Shown: in pieces, positions 48,926-56,979 of the stretch
How the letters are laid out: every line of letters begins with the position of its first letter
Position numbering within the stretch: position 1 is the first letter of the stretch
DNA from: Chloroflexota bacterium
Lineage (GTDB): Bacteria > Chloroflexota > Anaerolineae > Anaerolineales > Villigracilaceae
Assembly (NCBI GenBank): GCA_013388855.1
Contig: JACAEM010000008.1
Location: forward strand, 86,524-150,523
Length of the DNA stretch: 64,000 nucleotides
Reading direction: 5' to 3'
Position numbers and translations under genes: made by a program
The notes under the pieces: generated by a model
The model's input: only the letters and a program-made list of their open reading frames with translations
Told to the model about the DNA's origin: nothing
Database searches by the model: none

Positions 48926-50273
48926 CAAGATCGTTGATCCACTTGCGGGAAATGTATCGGCGGAAAATGATGACGGCTTTCGCCGCCTCCTCCAGCAGGA
49001 CGAGGGCATAGACATAATAAACGGGAAGATGCAGAACGAATCCGCCAATCAGCGCGGCGGGAACACCAATCGCCCAGATCGAGAAGAGTTCGGTGAACAT
49101 GGCGTAGCGTGTGTCGCCGCCTGCGCGCAACGCGCCGATGAAGAGCATGAAATTGAAGACTCGCAGCCAGACGGAGAGCGCGTACACCAGCATGATATTC
49201 CGCAGGTTGAACGCGGCGGAGGGGGAAAGCGGAGCCAGCCCTACAACAAGGTCGCGGGCAGAGATCACAAGTACGCCTCCTATGAGTGACAATGTCACAG
49301 CCAGGATCGTGAAGCGGCGGCTGTATTCGAAGGCGGTCTCTTTTTCCTTTTCGCCGATCTTGTTGCCGACCATCACGGAACAGGCATTACCCAACCCGAT
49401 GAACAGCACAAACACCAGTTCTTCGATGGTGGCATTGATCTGGATCGCCGCGATGGCGTCCGTGCCGATGCGTGCATAGACCGCGTTGTAGGTCGTGATT
49501 CCAAACGACCAGATGACTTCATTGATCGCGGCAGGTATGGAGGTCTTGAGAACATTGAACAGGAATGCCCGGTCGAAACGGAAGAATGTCAGCGGGTTGG
49601 CGGCAAGCGGCGTCTTGCGTGCATGGACCAGGGTCAGCAACAAGACACATTCGAATGCCCAGCCGACAGCGGTGCCAATCGCGGCGCCGCGCACGCCCAG
49701 TGCGGGAAACCCAAAATGACCGAAGATCAGAATGTAACCAAGGGCGGTTTTCAAAGCAAGCGCAGAAATCGCCACGATCATCGCCATGGTGACCTGTGTG
49801 ATGCTGCGCAGGACCGAAATATACGAGACTGAGATCGCCATGAGAACGTAGCTCACCCCCACGATGCGCAGGTATTCGCTTCCCAACCGGATGACTTCCG
49901 GGTCCTCGGTATAAAAGCTCATCAGGCGCTCAGGGAACAAGGTTGCTGCAAGAGAGAACAATGCTGCAACAGAGACCGCCAATGCCAGGCAGATTCCCAA
50001 CACCTTGCGGATATTTTCCACATCGCCCTTGCCCCAAAATTGTGCAGTGAAGATCGCCATGCCGCTCGTCGTTCCGAACAGGAACAGGATGAGCAGGAAG
50101 AAGATCTGGTTTGCCAATCCAAGCGCCGCTACCGATGCATCTCCCAACTGACTGACCATCAACACGTCAATCATATTGAGCCCGGCGGTGATCAATTGCT
50201 GAAACGCAACCGGGACAGCCAATGCCAGCATGGCGCGGAAGAAAATTTTATCTTTGAGGAAGGTAAGATTCAT
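48867..50273 (-). CDS. MATE-family efflux transporter
   Basis: 468 aa with 12 hydrophobic segments in two six-helix halves. Family pattern at the start: FFRAMLALAVPVAFQQLITAGLNMIDVLMVSQLGDASVAALGLANQIFF; the second half opens with VLKTSIPAAINEVIWSFGITTYNAVYARIGTDAIAAIQI. Uses a cation gradient to expel drugs or metabolites. The last 25 residues (SPADGESASLSKPEPAS) are a hydrophilic tail that overlaps the crtYd remnant on the other strand. Substrate unknown. Confidence 0.92.
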   Translation of the reverse strand: MNLTFLKDKIFFRAMLALAVPVAFQQLITAGLNMIDVLMVSQLGDASVAALGLANQIFFLLILFLFGTTSGMAIFTAQFWGKGDVENIRKVLGICLALAVSVAALFSLAATLFPERLMSFYTEDPEVIRLGSEYLRIVGVSYVLMAISVSYISVLRSITQVTMAMIVAISALALKTALGYILIFGHFGFPALGVRGAAIGTAVGWAFECVLLLTLVHARKTPLAANPLTFFRFDRAFLFNVLKTSIPAAINEVIWSFGITTYNAVYARIGTDAIAAIQINATIEELVFVLFIGLGNACSVMVGNKIGEKEKETAFEYSRRFTILAVTLSLIGGVLVISARDLVVGLAPLSPSAAFNLRNIMLVYALSVWLRVFNFMLFIGALRAGGDTRYAMFTELFSIWAIGVPAALIGGFVLHLPVYYVYALVLLEEAAKAVIIFRRYISRKWINDLVNSPADGESASLSKPEPAS

Positions 50274-50294
50274 AAAGATAATCTAGATGACAAA

Positions 50295-50334
50295 CAGTAC
50301 GTAATACGCCTTACGCGCTACGTATTACGTACTG
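50295..50334. repeat. Inverted repeat CAGTACGTAATAC / GTATTACGTACTG
   Basis: Perfect 13-bp arms with a 14-nt loop in the gap upstream of the MATE gene and downstream of the GT2 gene. Contains the repeated word TACGTA(AT). Looks like a dispersed repeat, no T-tract. Confidence 0.75.
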
Positions 50335-50363
50335 CGTACCGGTTGACCGGGGGTGATGGCGGA

Positions 50364-51296
50364 TTACTGATCTTCCGGCGCTTCGCGAACGATGTACAAC
50401 GGTCTGCCCTTGGCTTCGTCGTACAGACGACCAATGTATTCGCCCAGAATCCCAAGCGAAATCAACTGCACGCCGCCCAGGAAGAGTACGGCGATCAAAG
50501 TGGATGCCTGACCGAAAAACGCTTGCGATCCGCTGGCGCGGAGATACACAACCACCGGTATAGCAAGGATGGCAAGCCCCGCCGAGACAAATCCGAAATA
50601 GGTCGCCACTTGCAGGGGAAAATAGGAAAATCCCGTAATGGCATTGAGCGCCAGCCGGAACATTTTGCGGAAGGGATATTTGGTTTCGCCTGCAACGCGC
50701 GCGGCGCGTTTGTAATCCACGCCGATTTGTTTGAACCCCACCCAGGCGGACATGCCGCGCAAAAAACGATGACGTTCCCGCATCTGATTCATCACGCGGA
50801 CCACCTTGCGATCCATCAGGCGGAAATCGCCGGTATCGAGCGGGATGTTCACGTCTGTAATGCGCGAGATGAGACGGTAAAAAAGGGATGCCGTCCATAA
50901 CTTGAACCAGGATTCGCCCTCGCGTTCGGCGCGCACGGCATAAACGACCTCGTACCCCTCCTTCCATTTTTTCGCCATTTCAAGGATGAGTTCAGGCGGG
51001 TCTTGCAGGTCCGCATCGATGACGACGACTGCGTCGCCGCGCGAGTAATCGAGCCCGGCGGTAACCGCGACCTGATGTCCGAAATTGCGCGCAAAGATGA
51101 CCGGGCGGATATGGCTGTCGGCCTTTGCGAGGTTGCGGAGGATATCCGTGGATCCGTCGGTGGAACCGTCATCCACAAGGACGAGTTCCCAGGTCTCGCC
51201 GGTGGAATTCATCACTTCGGTGACGCGGCGATGGAGTTCGGGCAGGTTATCCTTCTCGTTGTAGATCGGAGCAATGATCGAATAGGTGATTTTCAT
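50364..51296 (-). CDS. GT2 glycosyltransferase, polyprenyl-phosphate sugar synthase type
   Basis: 310 aa. GT-A domain SIIAPIYNEKDNLPELHRRVTEVM, nucleotide-binding DDGSTDGSTDIL and metal motif VVVIDADLQDPPELI, then two C-terminal membrane helices (ATYFGFVSAGLAILAIPVVVYL; STLIAVLFLGGVQLISLGILGEYIG) ending in GRPLYIVRE. This layout is that of DPM1/GtrB-like enzymes that load a sugar on undecaprenyl phosphate for transfer by GT-C enzymes outside. Its ATG overlaps the stop of the AI-2E gene. Confidence 0.92.
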   Translation of the reverse strand: MKITYSIIAPIYNEKDNLPELHRRVTEVMNSTGETWELVLVDDGSTDGSTDILRNLAKADSHIRPVIFARNFGHQVAVTAGLDYSRGDAVVVIDADLQDPPELILEMAKKWKEGYEVVYAVRAEREGESWFKLWTASLFYRLISRITDVNIPLDTGDFRLMDRKVVRVMNQMRERHRFLRGMSAWVGFKQIGVDYKRAARVAGETKYPFRKMFRLALNAITGFSYFPLQVATYFGFVSAGLAILAIPVVVYLRASGSQAFFGQASTLIAVLFLGGVQLISLGILGEYIGRLYDEAKGRPLYIVREAPEDQ

Positions 51297-52567
51297 TTCT
51301 TCGTTTTCTTTCGAGCGGGAGTCCGTTGGGAAGTGGATTCCGCCGGGGGGGCGGGGTCAGGCTGGGGGGAGAAAGAGGCGGGTTCGCCAATCCCGGCTTT
51401 GATTCTGCCTCGGACGCCCACGCGTCGCGGCGGGTTGATCTTTTCAGGAGGGGCGGTAAATTGTTTGCTCCCATCATCTTCAAAGGGAGGCAGTCCCAGC
51501 ACTTTGCGCTGGATGTATCCCGCGATCACCACAACCGAGGCAAGGATCGGCACCACCAGTAACGCGCCGAGGATACCTTCGAGGATGGTCGCGATCAGGA
51601 TGACGATGAAGACCAACCCCTCGTTCATGTGCACACTGCGTCCCATGATGATCGGGCGCAGGAAGAAATTCTTCAGGTTGATCAGGATCAGGTAAACCAC
51701 CACGACGATGCCCGCCACAATGAAATTGTTCAGGCTGGGAGAATCGGAGATGCGTATCCACGTGGAGCCTTCGAGCAGCGCCACACCCGCCGCAAGTACG
51801 ACCGCGATGAACGGTCCCACATCCGGGACGAGGGTGAACAACCCGGCGATCACACCCAGTACCAGCGCGCCGGGGATGCCCATGATGGTCCATGCAATGG
51901 TGAACACCACGCCGACGATGACCATCAACACGATCTGCCCGCGCAGGTAGCCCATCCAGACTCGCCGTACGCGCGCGTACAACTCCTCCAGTTCGGCGCG
52001 ATAGGGCGGCAGGACCCAGGCGAACATGCCGTTCCGCATGTTATGCCACTCCGACAGGAACAGGTACACGCTGACCAGAATGATGAGGAACCACAGGACG
52101 CCGATGGAGGTTGTTTCCAGCAACTCCAGAGCCTCCTCCGGCAGGGGGGTGAGCAGGGTGTTTTGAACCTGAAAGATACTCTCCCCCCATTGTTCAAGAT
52201 GGAAGGTCAGGTTGCCAATGTGAATGGGCGTCGAAAGGATGATCCGCAATTGATCCGACAGGTCCAGGTTGTCCTGGATGACGACTTGAAATTCATCGTA
52301 GAAGATCGGCGCAAGCGATGCCGGGACTCCCGCCAGCAAGACCAGCGCCGAGAAATAAACGATGTTCACAGCCGCCCGGTGCGAAAGACGCGTGCGGGTG
52401 GAGAGATATTCCACAGCGGGGCTGATGAGATATGCCACAAAGGCGGCGATAATCAGGTTTCTCACCGCGTCGCGCGCATAAAAAAGGAAGGCAATCAGCG
52501 CGGCGAAGAAGGCAAATCCCATCACGTAACGAAAGATCAAACTCCACTCAGTACTTCTATTGTTCAT
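51293..52567 (-). CDS. AI-2E family (PerM-like) membrane protein
   Basis: 424 aa with about eight membrane segments. Motifs: FVAYLISPAVEYLSTRTRLSHRAAV after helix 2 and GIPGALVLGVIAGLFTLVPDVGPFIAVVLAAGVALLEG, the AI-2E_transport mark; VHMNEGLVFIVILIATILEGILGALLVVPI near the end. Members export small molecules or ions; the AI-2 function is not general. Hydrophilic C-terminal tail of 60 residues, rich in Pro and Lys. Overlaps both neighbours by 4 bp, so GT2, AI-2E and threonine synthase form a coupled message. Confidence 0.9.
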   Translation of the reverse strand: MNNRSTEWSLIFRYVMGFAFFAALIAFLFYARDAVRNLIIAAFVAYLISPAVEYLSTRTRLSHRAAVNIVYFSALVLLAGVPASLAPIFYDEFQVVIQDNLDLSDQLRIILSTPIHIGNLTFHLEQWGESIFQVQNTLLTPLPEEALELLETTSIGVLWFLIILVSVYLFLSEWHNMRNGMFAWVLPPYRAELEELYARVRRVWMGYLRGQIVLMVIVGVVFTIAWTIMGIPGALVLGVIAGLFTLVPDVGPFIAVVLAAGVALLEGSTWIRISDSPSLNNFIVAGIVVVVYLILINLKNFFLRPIIMGRSVHMNEGLVFIVILIATILEGILGALLVVPILASVVVIAGYIQRKVLGLPPFEDDGSKQFTAPPEKINPPRRVGVRGRIKAGIGEPASFSPQPDPAPPAESTSQRTPARKKTKK

Positions 52568-53832
52568 AACAACTTCTTTACTGCCTCCAACGTTGGTTCG
52601 ATGATCGGAGCCTCGGCGACCGCCTGCATCGCGGCGCGGACATCCTTCAGCCCGTTGCCCGTGTTCAGCACCAGGACAGGATCTTCGCTTCCCACTACGC
52701 CGGAAGCTGCCGCCTTGACCAGGCCCGCGTACGCGGCCGCCCCGGCGGGTTCGGCAAACACACCCGCCCCGCCGAGTTCCGCAATCGCCCGGATGATCTC
52801 CTCATCCGATACATTAACGTATGTTCCACCCGTTTCCTTCGCGGCGCGGACAGCCCGGACGCCATCGCGCGGCAGGTCAACCGAGATCGAATCGGCAATC
52901 GTCCTTGCTGAGACGGGCGTGATCGTCTCAGTGTTCCCGTGGAACGCGTTCGAGATGGACGCCGAACCATCCGCTTGCACCCCGACGATGCGCGGGATGC
53001 GCGGCAGCCAGCCAAGCTGATGGAGGTCTTTGAAACCTTTGTGAAGGCCGGAAATGATGTTGCCATCGCCCACCGAGACAAAAACCGTCAGCGGTGGATG
53101 ATCGAGGTCCTCGCCAAATTCATCGTGCCACCTGGCGTGCGCATCCCGCCACCATTCCCAGATCTCGAACGCGGCGGTCTTCTTTCCCTCTGCGGTGAAC
53201 GGATTGTAGCCCGTGTTCCGGCAATACCAGCCGAACTCGTTCGAGGCTTGGATCGTCAGGTCGAAGGCGTCGTCATAGGTTCCGTCCACGAGGATGACCT
53301 TTGCGCCGAAGATCAGCAACTGTGCCACCTTTGCCTGCGGCGCGGACCTGGGCGCGAAGATGATCGACTTTTGCCCCACCGCAGCGGACATTCCCGCCAG
53401 CGCCGCGCCTGCATTGCCGGTCGAGGCGGTGACTACCACTTCCGCGCCGATCTCGCGAGCGCGCGCCACGACCACCGCTGAAGCCCGGTCTTTGAACGAA
53501 GCGGTCGGGTTGCGCGATTCATCCTTGAGCCAGAGATTCTGCAAACCCAGTTTCTCCGCCAGGCGCGTCAATTTGAAGACAGGCGTCCCTCCCGCCAGAT
53601 GAAGCGGAGTCGCCTCCCCCTCCGGTTCGGCGACCGGCAGGAGCGGAAGAAAACTCCACAACGACGCGTCAGCCCGTGAGAGAATATCCTCCGGTTCATA
53701 TTTATTCTTGATGGCATCGTAATCGAGCACGACATCGAGGTTCCCGTCGTCCTTCGGGCAGGTATAGGTGATTTCGGTGGGAGAATATTCCGTCCCACAC
53801 AACGAACAGCGATAGCCCACAAATTTGTTCAT
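52564..53832 (-). CDS. thrC: Threonine synthase
   Basis: PLP enzyme making threonine from O-phosphohomoserine. 422 aa. Starts with a rubredoxin-like zinc element (YRCSLCGTEY...YTCPKD), then the fold-II core: PLP lysine Lys114 in NPTASFKDRASAVVVARA, STGNAGAALAG phosphate region, YNPFTAEGKKTAAFEI and VSVGDGNIISG. The MNKFVGY start at 53832 is chosen for the zinc element and family length; upstream frame is unsupported. Heads the three-gene message described for its neighbours. Confidence 0.93.
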   Translation of the reverse strand: MNKFVGYRCSLCGTEYSPTEITYTCPKDDGNLDVVLDYDAIKNKYEPEDILSRADASLWSFLPLLPVAEPEGEATPLHLAGGTPVFKLTRLAEKLGLQNLWLKDESRNPTASFKDRASAVVVARAREIGAEVVVTASTGNAGAALAGMSAAVGQKSIIFAPRSAPQAKVAQLLIFGAKVILVDGTYDDAFDLTIQASNEFGWYCRNTGYNPFTAEGKKTAAFEIWEWWRDAHARWHDEFGEDLDHPPLTVFVSVGDGNIISGLHKGFKDLHQLGWLPRIPRIVGVQADGSASISNAFHGNTETITPVSARTIADSISVDLPRDGVRAVRAAKETGGTYVNVSDEEIIRAIAELGGAGVFAEPAGAAAYAGLVKAAASGVVGSEDPVLVLNTGNGLKDVRAAMQAVAEAPIIEPTLEAVKKLL

Positions 53833-53896
53833 GTGATGTTCCTTCTTCTCGCCCCAATTGTACCCTGTCGCCCTGTTCCAAGGATGGCTGAATCGA

Positions 53897-53922
53897 GACC
53901 CCATCTTGCGACGGGGTCTCTG
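53897..53922. terminator. Hairpin after the RNHCP gene
   Basis: GAGACCCC and GGGGTCTC pair around a 10-nt loop just past the stop at 53929. The T-tract is poor on both strands, so termination is likely but weak. Confidence 0.5.
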
Positions 53923-53928
53923 TTGAAA

Positions 53929-54402
53929 TCAGGCAAAGGCAGGCAGTTCCTCATAATGCCCGAATAACTGGATCGAGACGATTTCCATCTCCCTCCGGGT
54001 CAGCAGAGTGATTTCCTCCCGCGCACACCTGTCGCGAAGCGAATGACACAGCGACAGGGATTGGATGAAAACATCCATGACGGAATCAGGATGATCATCC
54101 GCCGCGAGGCGGTTGATCGATAGAGTCCCGCACTCGATGCACTGGTGGATGAGCATCAGTTCGCCTCCAGACTCCAGCCGGTATTTGTTCCTGCCCCTTT
54201 TCATGGTCAGCCCGATGGGCTTCATCTGCCCCTTGCACGCAGATAGACGATCACCCGCGGCGAACAGGTCGAAATGGAACGACCATAAACAATACGGACA
54301 GTGATTGCGGTTGTTGACTCCCGAAACGATATGCGATGAAGGGACAAGGTTGTGGCAATGTGCACACCTGAAATCGCCGAACGAGGAAGCGGAGTATTTC
54401 AT
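53929..54402 (-). CDS. RNHCP-domain zinc-binding protein
   Basis: 157 aa. FRCAHCHNLVPSSHIVSGVNNRNHCPYCLWSFHFDLFAAGDRLSACKGQMKPIGLTMK is the RNHCP domain named for its Arg-Asn-His-Cys-Pro motif, with Cys pairs that should bind zinc. The second part, with LIHQCIECGTLSINRLAADD, adds another CxxC. Function unknown in the family, but it is often next to rsgA, as here, where its ATG overlaps the rsgA stop (ATGA). The start MKYSASSF is set by that overlap. Confidence 0.88.
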   Translation of the reverse strand: MKYSASSFGDFRCAHCHNLVPSSHIVSGVNNRNHCPYCLWSFHFDLFAAGDRLSACKGQMKPIGLTMKRGRNKYRLESGGELMLIHQCIECGTLSINRLAADDHPDSVMDVFIQSLSLCHSLRDRCAREEITLLTRREMEIVSIQLFGHYEELPAFA

Positions 54403-55406
54403 AGTTCGCTCCGCAGATTCATGTAACTCTTGTAGCGGTGCGGACTGATCTCGCCTGCCATCACCGCCTGACGGATGGCGCACCCCGGCTCGCGGTCGTG
54501 GCGACAGCTCAAGCCGAACTTACATCGACCGACGAAACCCGCCATCTCCGGGAAGAGATATGCTAGTTCTTCCCCGCTGACTTCCCACAGCCCGAATTCG
54601 CGGATACCCGGTGTATCGACGATGGTCCCGCCGAAATCGAGTCGGAACATTTCGAGATGCGTGGTGGTATGGCGTCCCTTGCCTTGCCCGCCTTTACTCA
54701 CTTCCTTAACTCGCAATCCAAGCCCCGGCTGGATGGCGTTCAGCAGGGAGGTCTTTCCCACGCCCGATTTACCGACCAGCACAGAGGTCCTGCCTTGCAG
54801 GGTTTCCTTGAGTTCGTCGATGCCTTCGCCTGTGTTCGCACAGACTTTCTGGATCGGGTAGCCTGCGAGTCGATAGGCTTCCAGATCGGACTCGAGTCCC
54901 TTGTTCTTCCATGCCATGTCCATCTTGGTGATGACGATCAGCGCCGGAAGCCGGGAGGATTCCGCTGAGACGAGGTACCGATCCAGCAGGCCCCACTTGG
55001 GAGTCGGGTCTGCCACGGCAAAGACTGGGATGACCAGGTCCGCGTTCGCGACGATGACCTGCTCGAAGGCATGTTGACCGGGAGCCGCCGCCGGGCGGGA
55101 TAGCCTGGAGGTGCGAGACAGCACTTCAATAATCACGCCGCGGCCATCTCCAGCATCCGTGTAGCGGACGCGGTCGCCGATGGCGACGGGGTCCACATGC
55201 TCGATCTCGCGCACTTCCATCACTCGATGACGCAGGGAAGTGGGGTCGGCAATGGGATAGATCAATTGTTTACGGATCAGGGACGAGAGGGAACAATCGA
55301 CCGTTCGTCCGTTGGCGTGTACAGTGTAATGTCCGGTAGTCTTTCGAAAGACGACGCCCACCCTGTCGGGTAAACGCGTGTCGTCGTCTGAAGTTGTAGT
55401 AGACAT
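54399..55406 (-). CDS. rsgA: Ribosome small subunit-dependent GTPase A
   Basis: 335 aa circularly permuted GTPase that helps 30S subunit maturation. N-terminal OB-fold (GVVFRKTTGHYTVHANGRTVDCSL; IGDRVRYTDAGDGRGVIIEVLSRTSRLSR); G4 ITKMD precedes G1 VGKSGVGKTSLLNAI and G3 IVDTPGIREFGL; C-terminal zinc motif CKFGLSCRHDREPGCAI. All expected motifs are present. Translation begins 2 bp after the end of a short Cys-rich frame without a start codon. Confidence 0.95.
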   Translation of the reverse strand: MSTTTSDDDTRLPDRVGVVFRKTTGHYTVHANGRTVDCSLSSLIRKQLIYPIADPTSLRHRVMEVREIEHVDPVAIGDRVRYTDAGDGRGVIIEVLSRTSRLSRPAAAPGQHAFEQVIVANADLVIPVFAVADPTPKWGLLDRYLVSAESSRLPALIVITKMDMAWKNKGLESDLEAYRLAGYPIQKVCANTGEGIDELKETLQGRTSVLVGKSGVGKTSLLNAIQPGLGLRVKEVSKGGQGKGRHTTTHLEMFRLDFGGTIVDTPGIREFGLWEVSGEELAYLFPEMAGFVGRCKFGLSCRHDREPGCAIRQAVMAGEISPHRYKSYMNLRSEL

Positions 55407-55635
55407 GGTCAGGGTTTCCTGTAATTCTTTTTGTAAAGGTAGATCGGTTCGATAAACGCCCGTTCACAGCGCGGGCAGAAGATGGGCCATAGGAACTGAC
55501 TTGGACAACTTGTGCTGACATAAAACTTCGCTTCCTTTCTTTTCGTAGCATGTCATTCGGGTGGAGCGAAGAAATTCTCACTTCTCAGTCGTAGAGACCC
55601 TTCGCTGTGCCAAGGATGACATGGCAACAGGTTTA
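55407..55635. other. Gap upstream of rsgA: short start-less Cys-rich frame and a degenerate repeat
   Basis: On the minus strand a frame reads SCPSQFLWPIFCPRCERAF and ends YKKNYRKP before a TGA two bases ahead of rsgA. It resembles a zinc ribbon, but upstream it closes at a TGA with no ATG, GTG or TTG between, so it may be a gene remnant. 55556-55622 has TGTCATTCGGGTGGAGCGAAG...CTTCGCTGTGCCAAGGATGACA, a dispersed repeat. No other gene is seen. Confidence 0.4.
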
Positions 55636-55670
55636 AACAAAAACCAGCCGCAGAACCTTCCGTGGCTGGT
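55636..55670 (-). terminator. Second terminator-like hairpin downstream of the 21-codon ORF
   Basis: On the minus strand ACCAGCC and GGCTGGT pair around ACGGAAGGTTCTGC and are followed by TTTTTGTTT. Two terminators in a row isolate this unit from rsgA. Confidence 0.75.
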
Positions 55671-55714
55671 GGAAGCGTCAATCGGGGTAAGCCAATAGAC
55701 GCGGCAATATCCAT

Positions 55715-55752
55715 TAAACAAAAACGCCACGGACTGGGAACGTCCGCGGCGT
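55715..55752 (-). terminator. Strong terminator of the 21-codon ORF unit
   Basis: On the minus strand ACGCCGCGGAC and GTCCGTGGCGT pair (11 bp with one G-U) around a 7-nt loop, then TTTTGTTTAA. It starts 20 bases after the stop of the small ORF. Confidence 0.88.
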
Positions 55753-55771
55753 AAAAGTCAAAAAGACCGGC

Positions 55772-55837
55772 TTACTGCCTTGCAAAGACGCGCCCAGAGG
55801 GAGTATCGTACACAAGCACCGATTTTGAATTGAACAT
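55772..55837 (-). CDS. 21-residue peptide ORF with its own promoter and terminator
   Basis: The ATG at 55837 has AAAGGAG eight bases ahead. The peptide begins MFNSKSVLVY and ends GRVFARQ, with no membrane segment. A strong promoter stands 60 bases upstream (TTGACA, 17 bp, TACACT) and a terminator follows at once, so the whole message is only about 160 nt. It could be a small protein or the leader of a regulatory RNA; attenuation of rsgA is less likely because a second terminator follows. Too short for similarity judgement. Confidence 0.5.
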   Translation of the reverse strand: MFNSKSVLVYDTPSGRVFARQ

Positions 55838-55876
55838 AAAGCGCGTCTCCTTTCTTTGAGATAAAGTACGAGCTGG

Positions 55877-55905
55877 AGTGTACCAACGGGGACCCGGGCT
55901 GTCAA
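55877..55905 (-). promoter_or_regulatory. Promoter of the 21-codon ORF
   Basis: On the minus strand TTGACA (55905-55900), exact 17-bp spacer, TACACT (55882-55877). The expected start is about 30 bases upstream of the ATG. Confidence 0.8.
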
Positions 55906-55992
55906 GGTATGGTCTGTCTCTATCGTCAATTGTTCATTTCCAGCGGACACTTCAATGGTCTGGACCGTCCGAGAAGCCTATGAAGCAACTGG

Positions 55993-56730
55993 TTACGGAA
56001 AGTTATAAGCGAACAATTCAGAGGAGGTCCCCCCATCCATCACCGACCGGACGATGCCGACATCCGGCGCGTACCATGTATACCCGTGCATGGCGACCGA
56101 CTGACCGCCCAGATTCAACAGACTGTTCCACTCGACCTTGAGTGTCTGGAAGGTACCTGGCATAAGCGTGAGGGATTCGAAACCGGCGGCGGTGTAGGTC
56201 GTTTCGAGAACGCCAGTAACATCGTCACTGGCGAGGGTCATTCCCTGTGTCCAGACATCGCCAACCTGCACAGTGTTGGACAGAGTCAAACCACTCCTAT
56301 GCGAGATCGTCAGTGTGGAGACATCCAGGGGAGGCGTCAGCCGCGATACATCCAGCAGGATGATTCCCTCCGGTGTGCATTGCCCCAGCACTATGAGCGT
56401 GGACGCGTCGTTCTGCACAGTGACGGAAAATGTATGGTTTGCGCCAACCGTCAGCGTGTGAGACACCCGGCTCCCATCCGCCAGCATGTACATTGCCCAT
56501 GCGCCGTCGCGCACCGGATAGTACGGATTCCGGCACTCTGCCCCCGCTTCGACCAGCGCCGGCGCTGACTCCGGGGAGGCGGCTCCCGCGGCAGGGACTT
56601 CCGTCCTATCGAAGAGAGATGGTTCCGTTTCCCCCGCCGCAGGGAGGACGGGAGCAGGCGCAGGCGTCGCTGTGACGCACCCGCTCACGAGCAGGGAGAG
56701 AAAGATGAGTAAAACGACGATCCTTGGCAT
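55993..56730 (-). CDS. Hypothetical lipoprotein, paralogue of 44993-45742
   Basis: 245 aa. Signal MPRIVVLLIFLSLLVSGC (lipobox VSGC), Ala/Pro-rich linker of 55 residues, then a beta-rich domain starting CRNPYYPVRDGAWAMYMLADG and ending VAMHGYTWYAPDVGIVRSVMDG. Shares its framework with the lipoprotein at 44993-45742. The start is placed at the signal Met; the AGAGGAA site is 12 bases ahead, rather far. Function unknown. Confidence 0.75.
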   Translation of the reverse strand: MPRIVVLLIFLSLLVSGCVTATPAPAPVLPAAGETEPSLFDRTEVPAAGAASPESAPALVEAGAECRNPYYPVRDGAWAMYMLADGSRVSHTLTVGANHTFSVTVQNDASTLIVLGQCTPEGIILLDVSRLTPPLDVSTLTISHRSGLTLSNTVQVGDVWTQGMTLASDDVTGVLETTYTAAGFESLTLMPGTFQTLKVEWNSLLNLGGQSVAMHGYTWYAPDVGIVRSVMDGGTSSELFAYNFP

Positions 56731-56979
56731 CCGATGGAAAGATTCCTCTTCGGAAGTATACGTGGTTTCGTCTGGTTTGCAATGGGACACAGCGCCGGTG
56801 TTTCATGGGTGGATGAGCCGAGGAAATTCACTATGCGAAGCGGTTCATCCCTATACGCCGAAACAGCCTATTCCCACTTTCCTCTTCATTTCCACTTTCC
56901 ATACCCCTTCATTCCTCCCTGTTTCGATAAACTCGACACGAGCCTTCCTACTTCATCCTTCATCCTTTACAATAATCAC

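Noticed and set aside
55270..55581. Minus-strand frame of 103 codons overlapping the rsgA start
   Set aside because: Most of it is out of frame inside rsgA coding sequence and has no motif.
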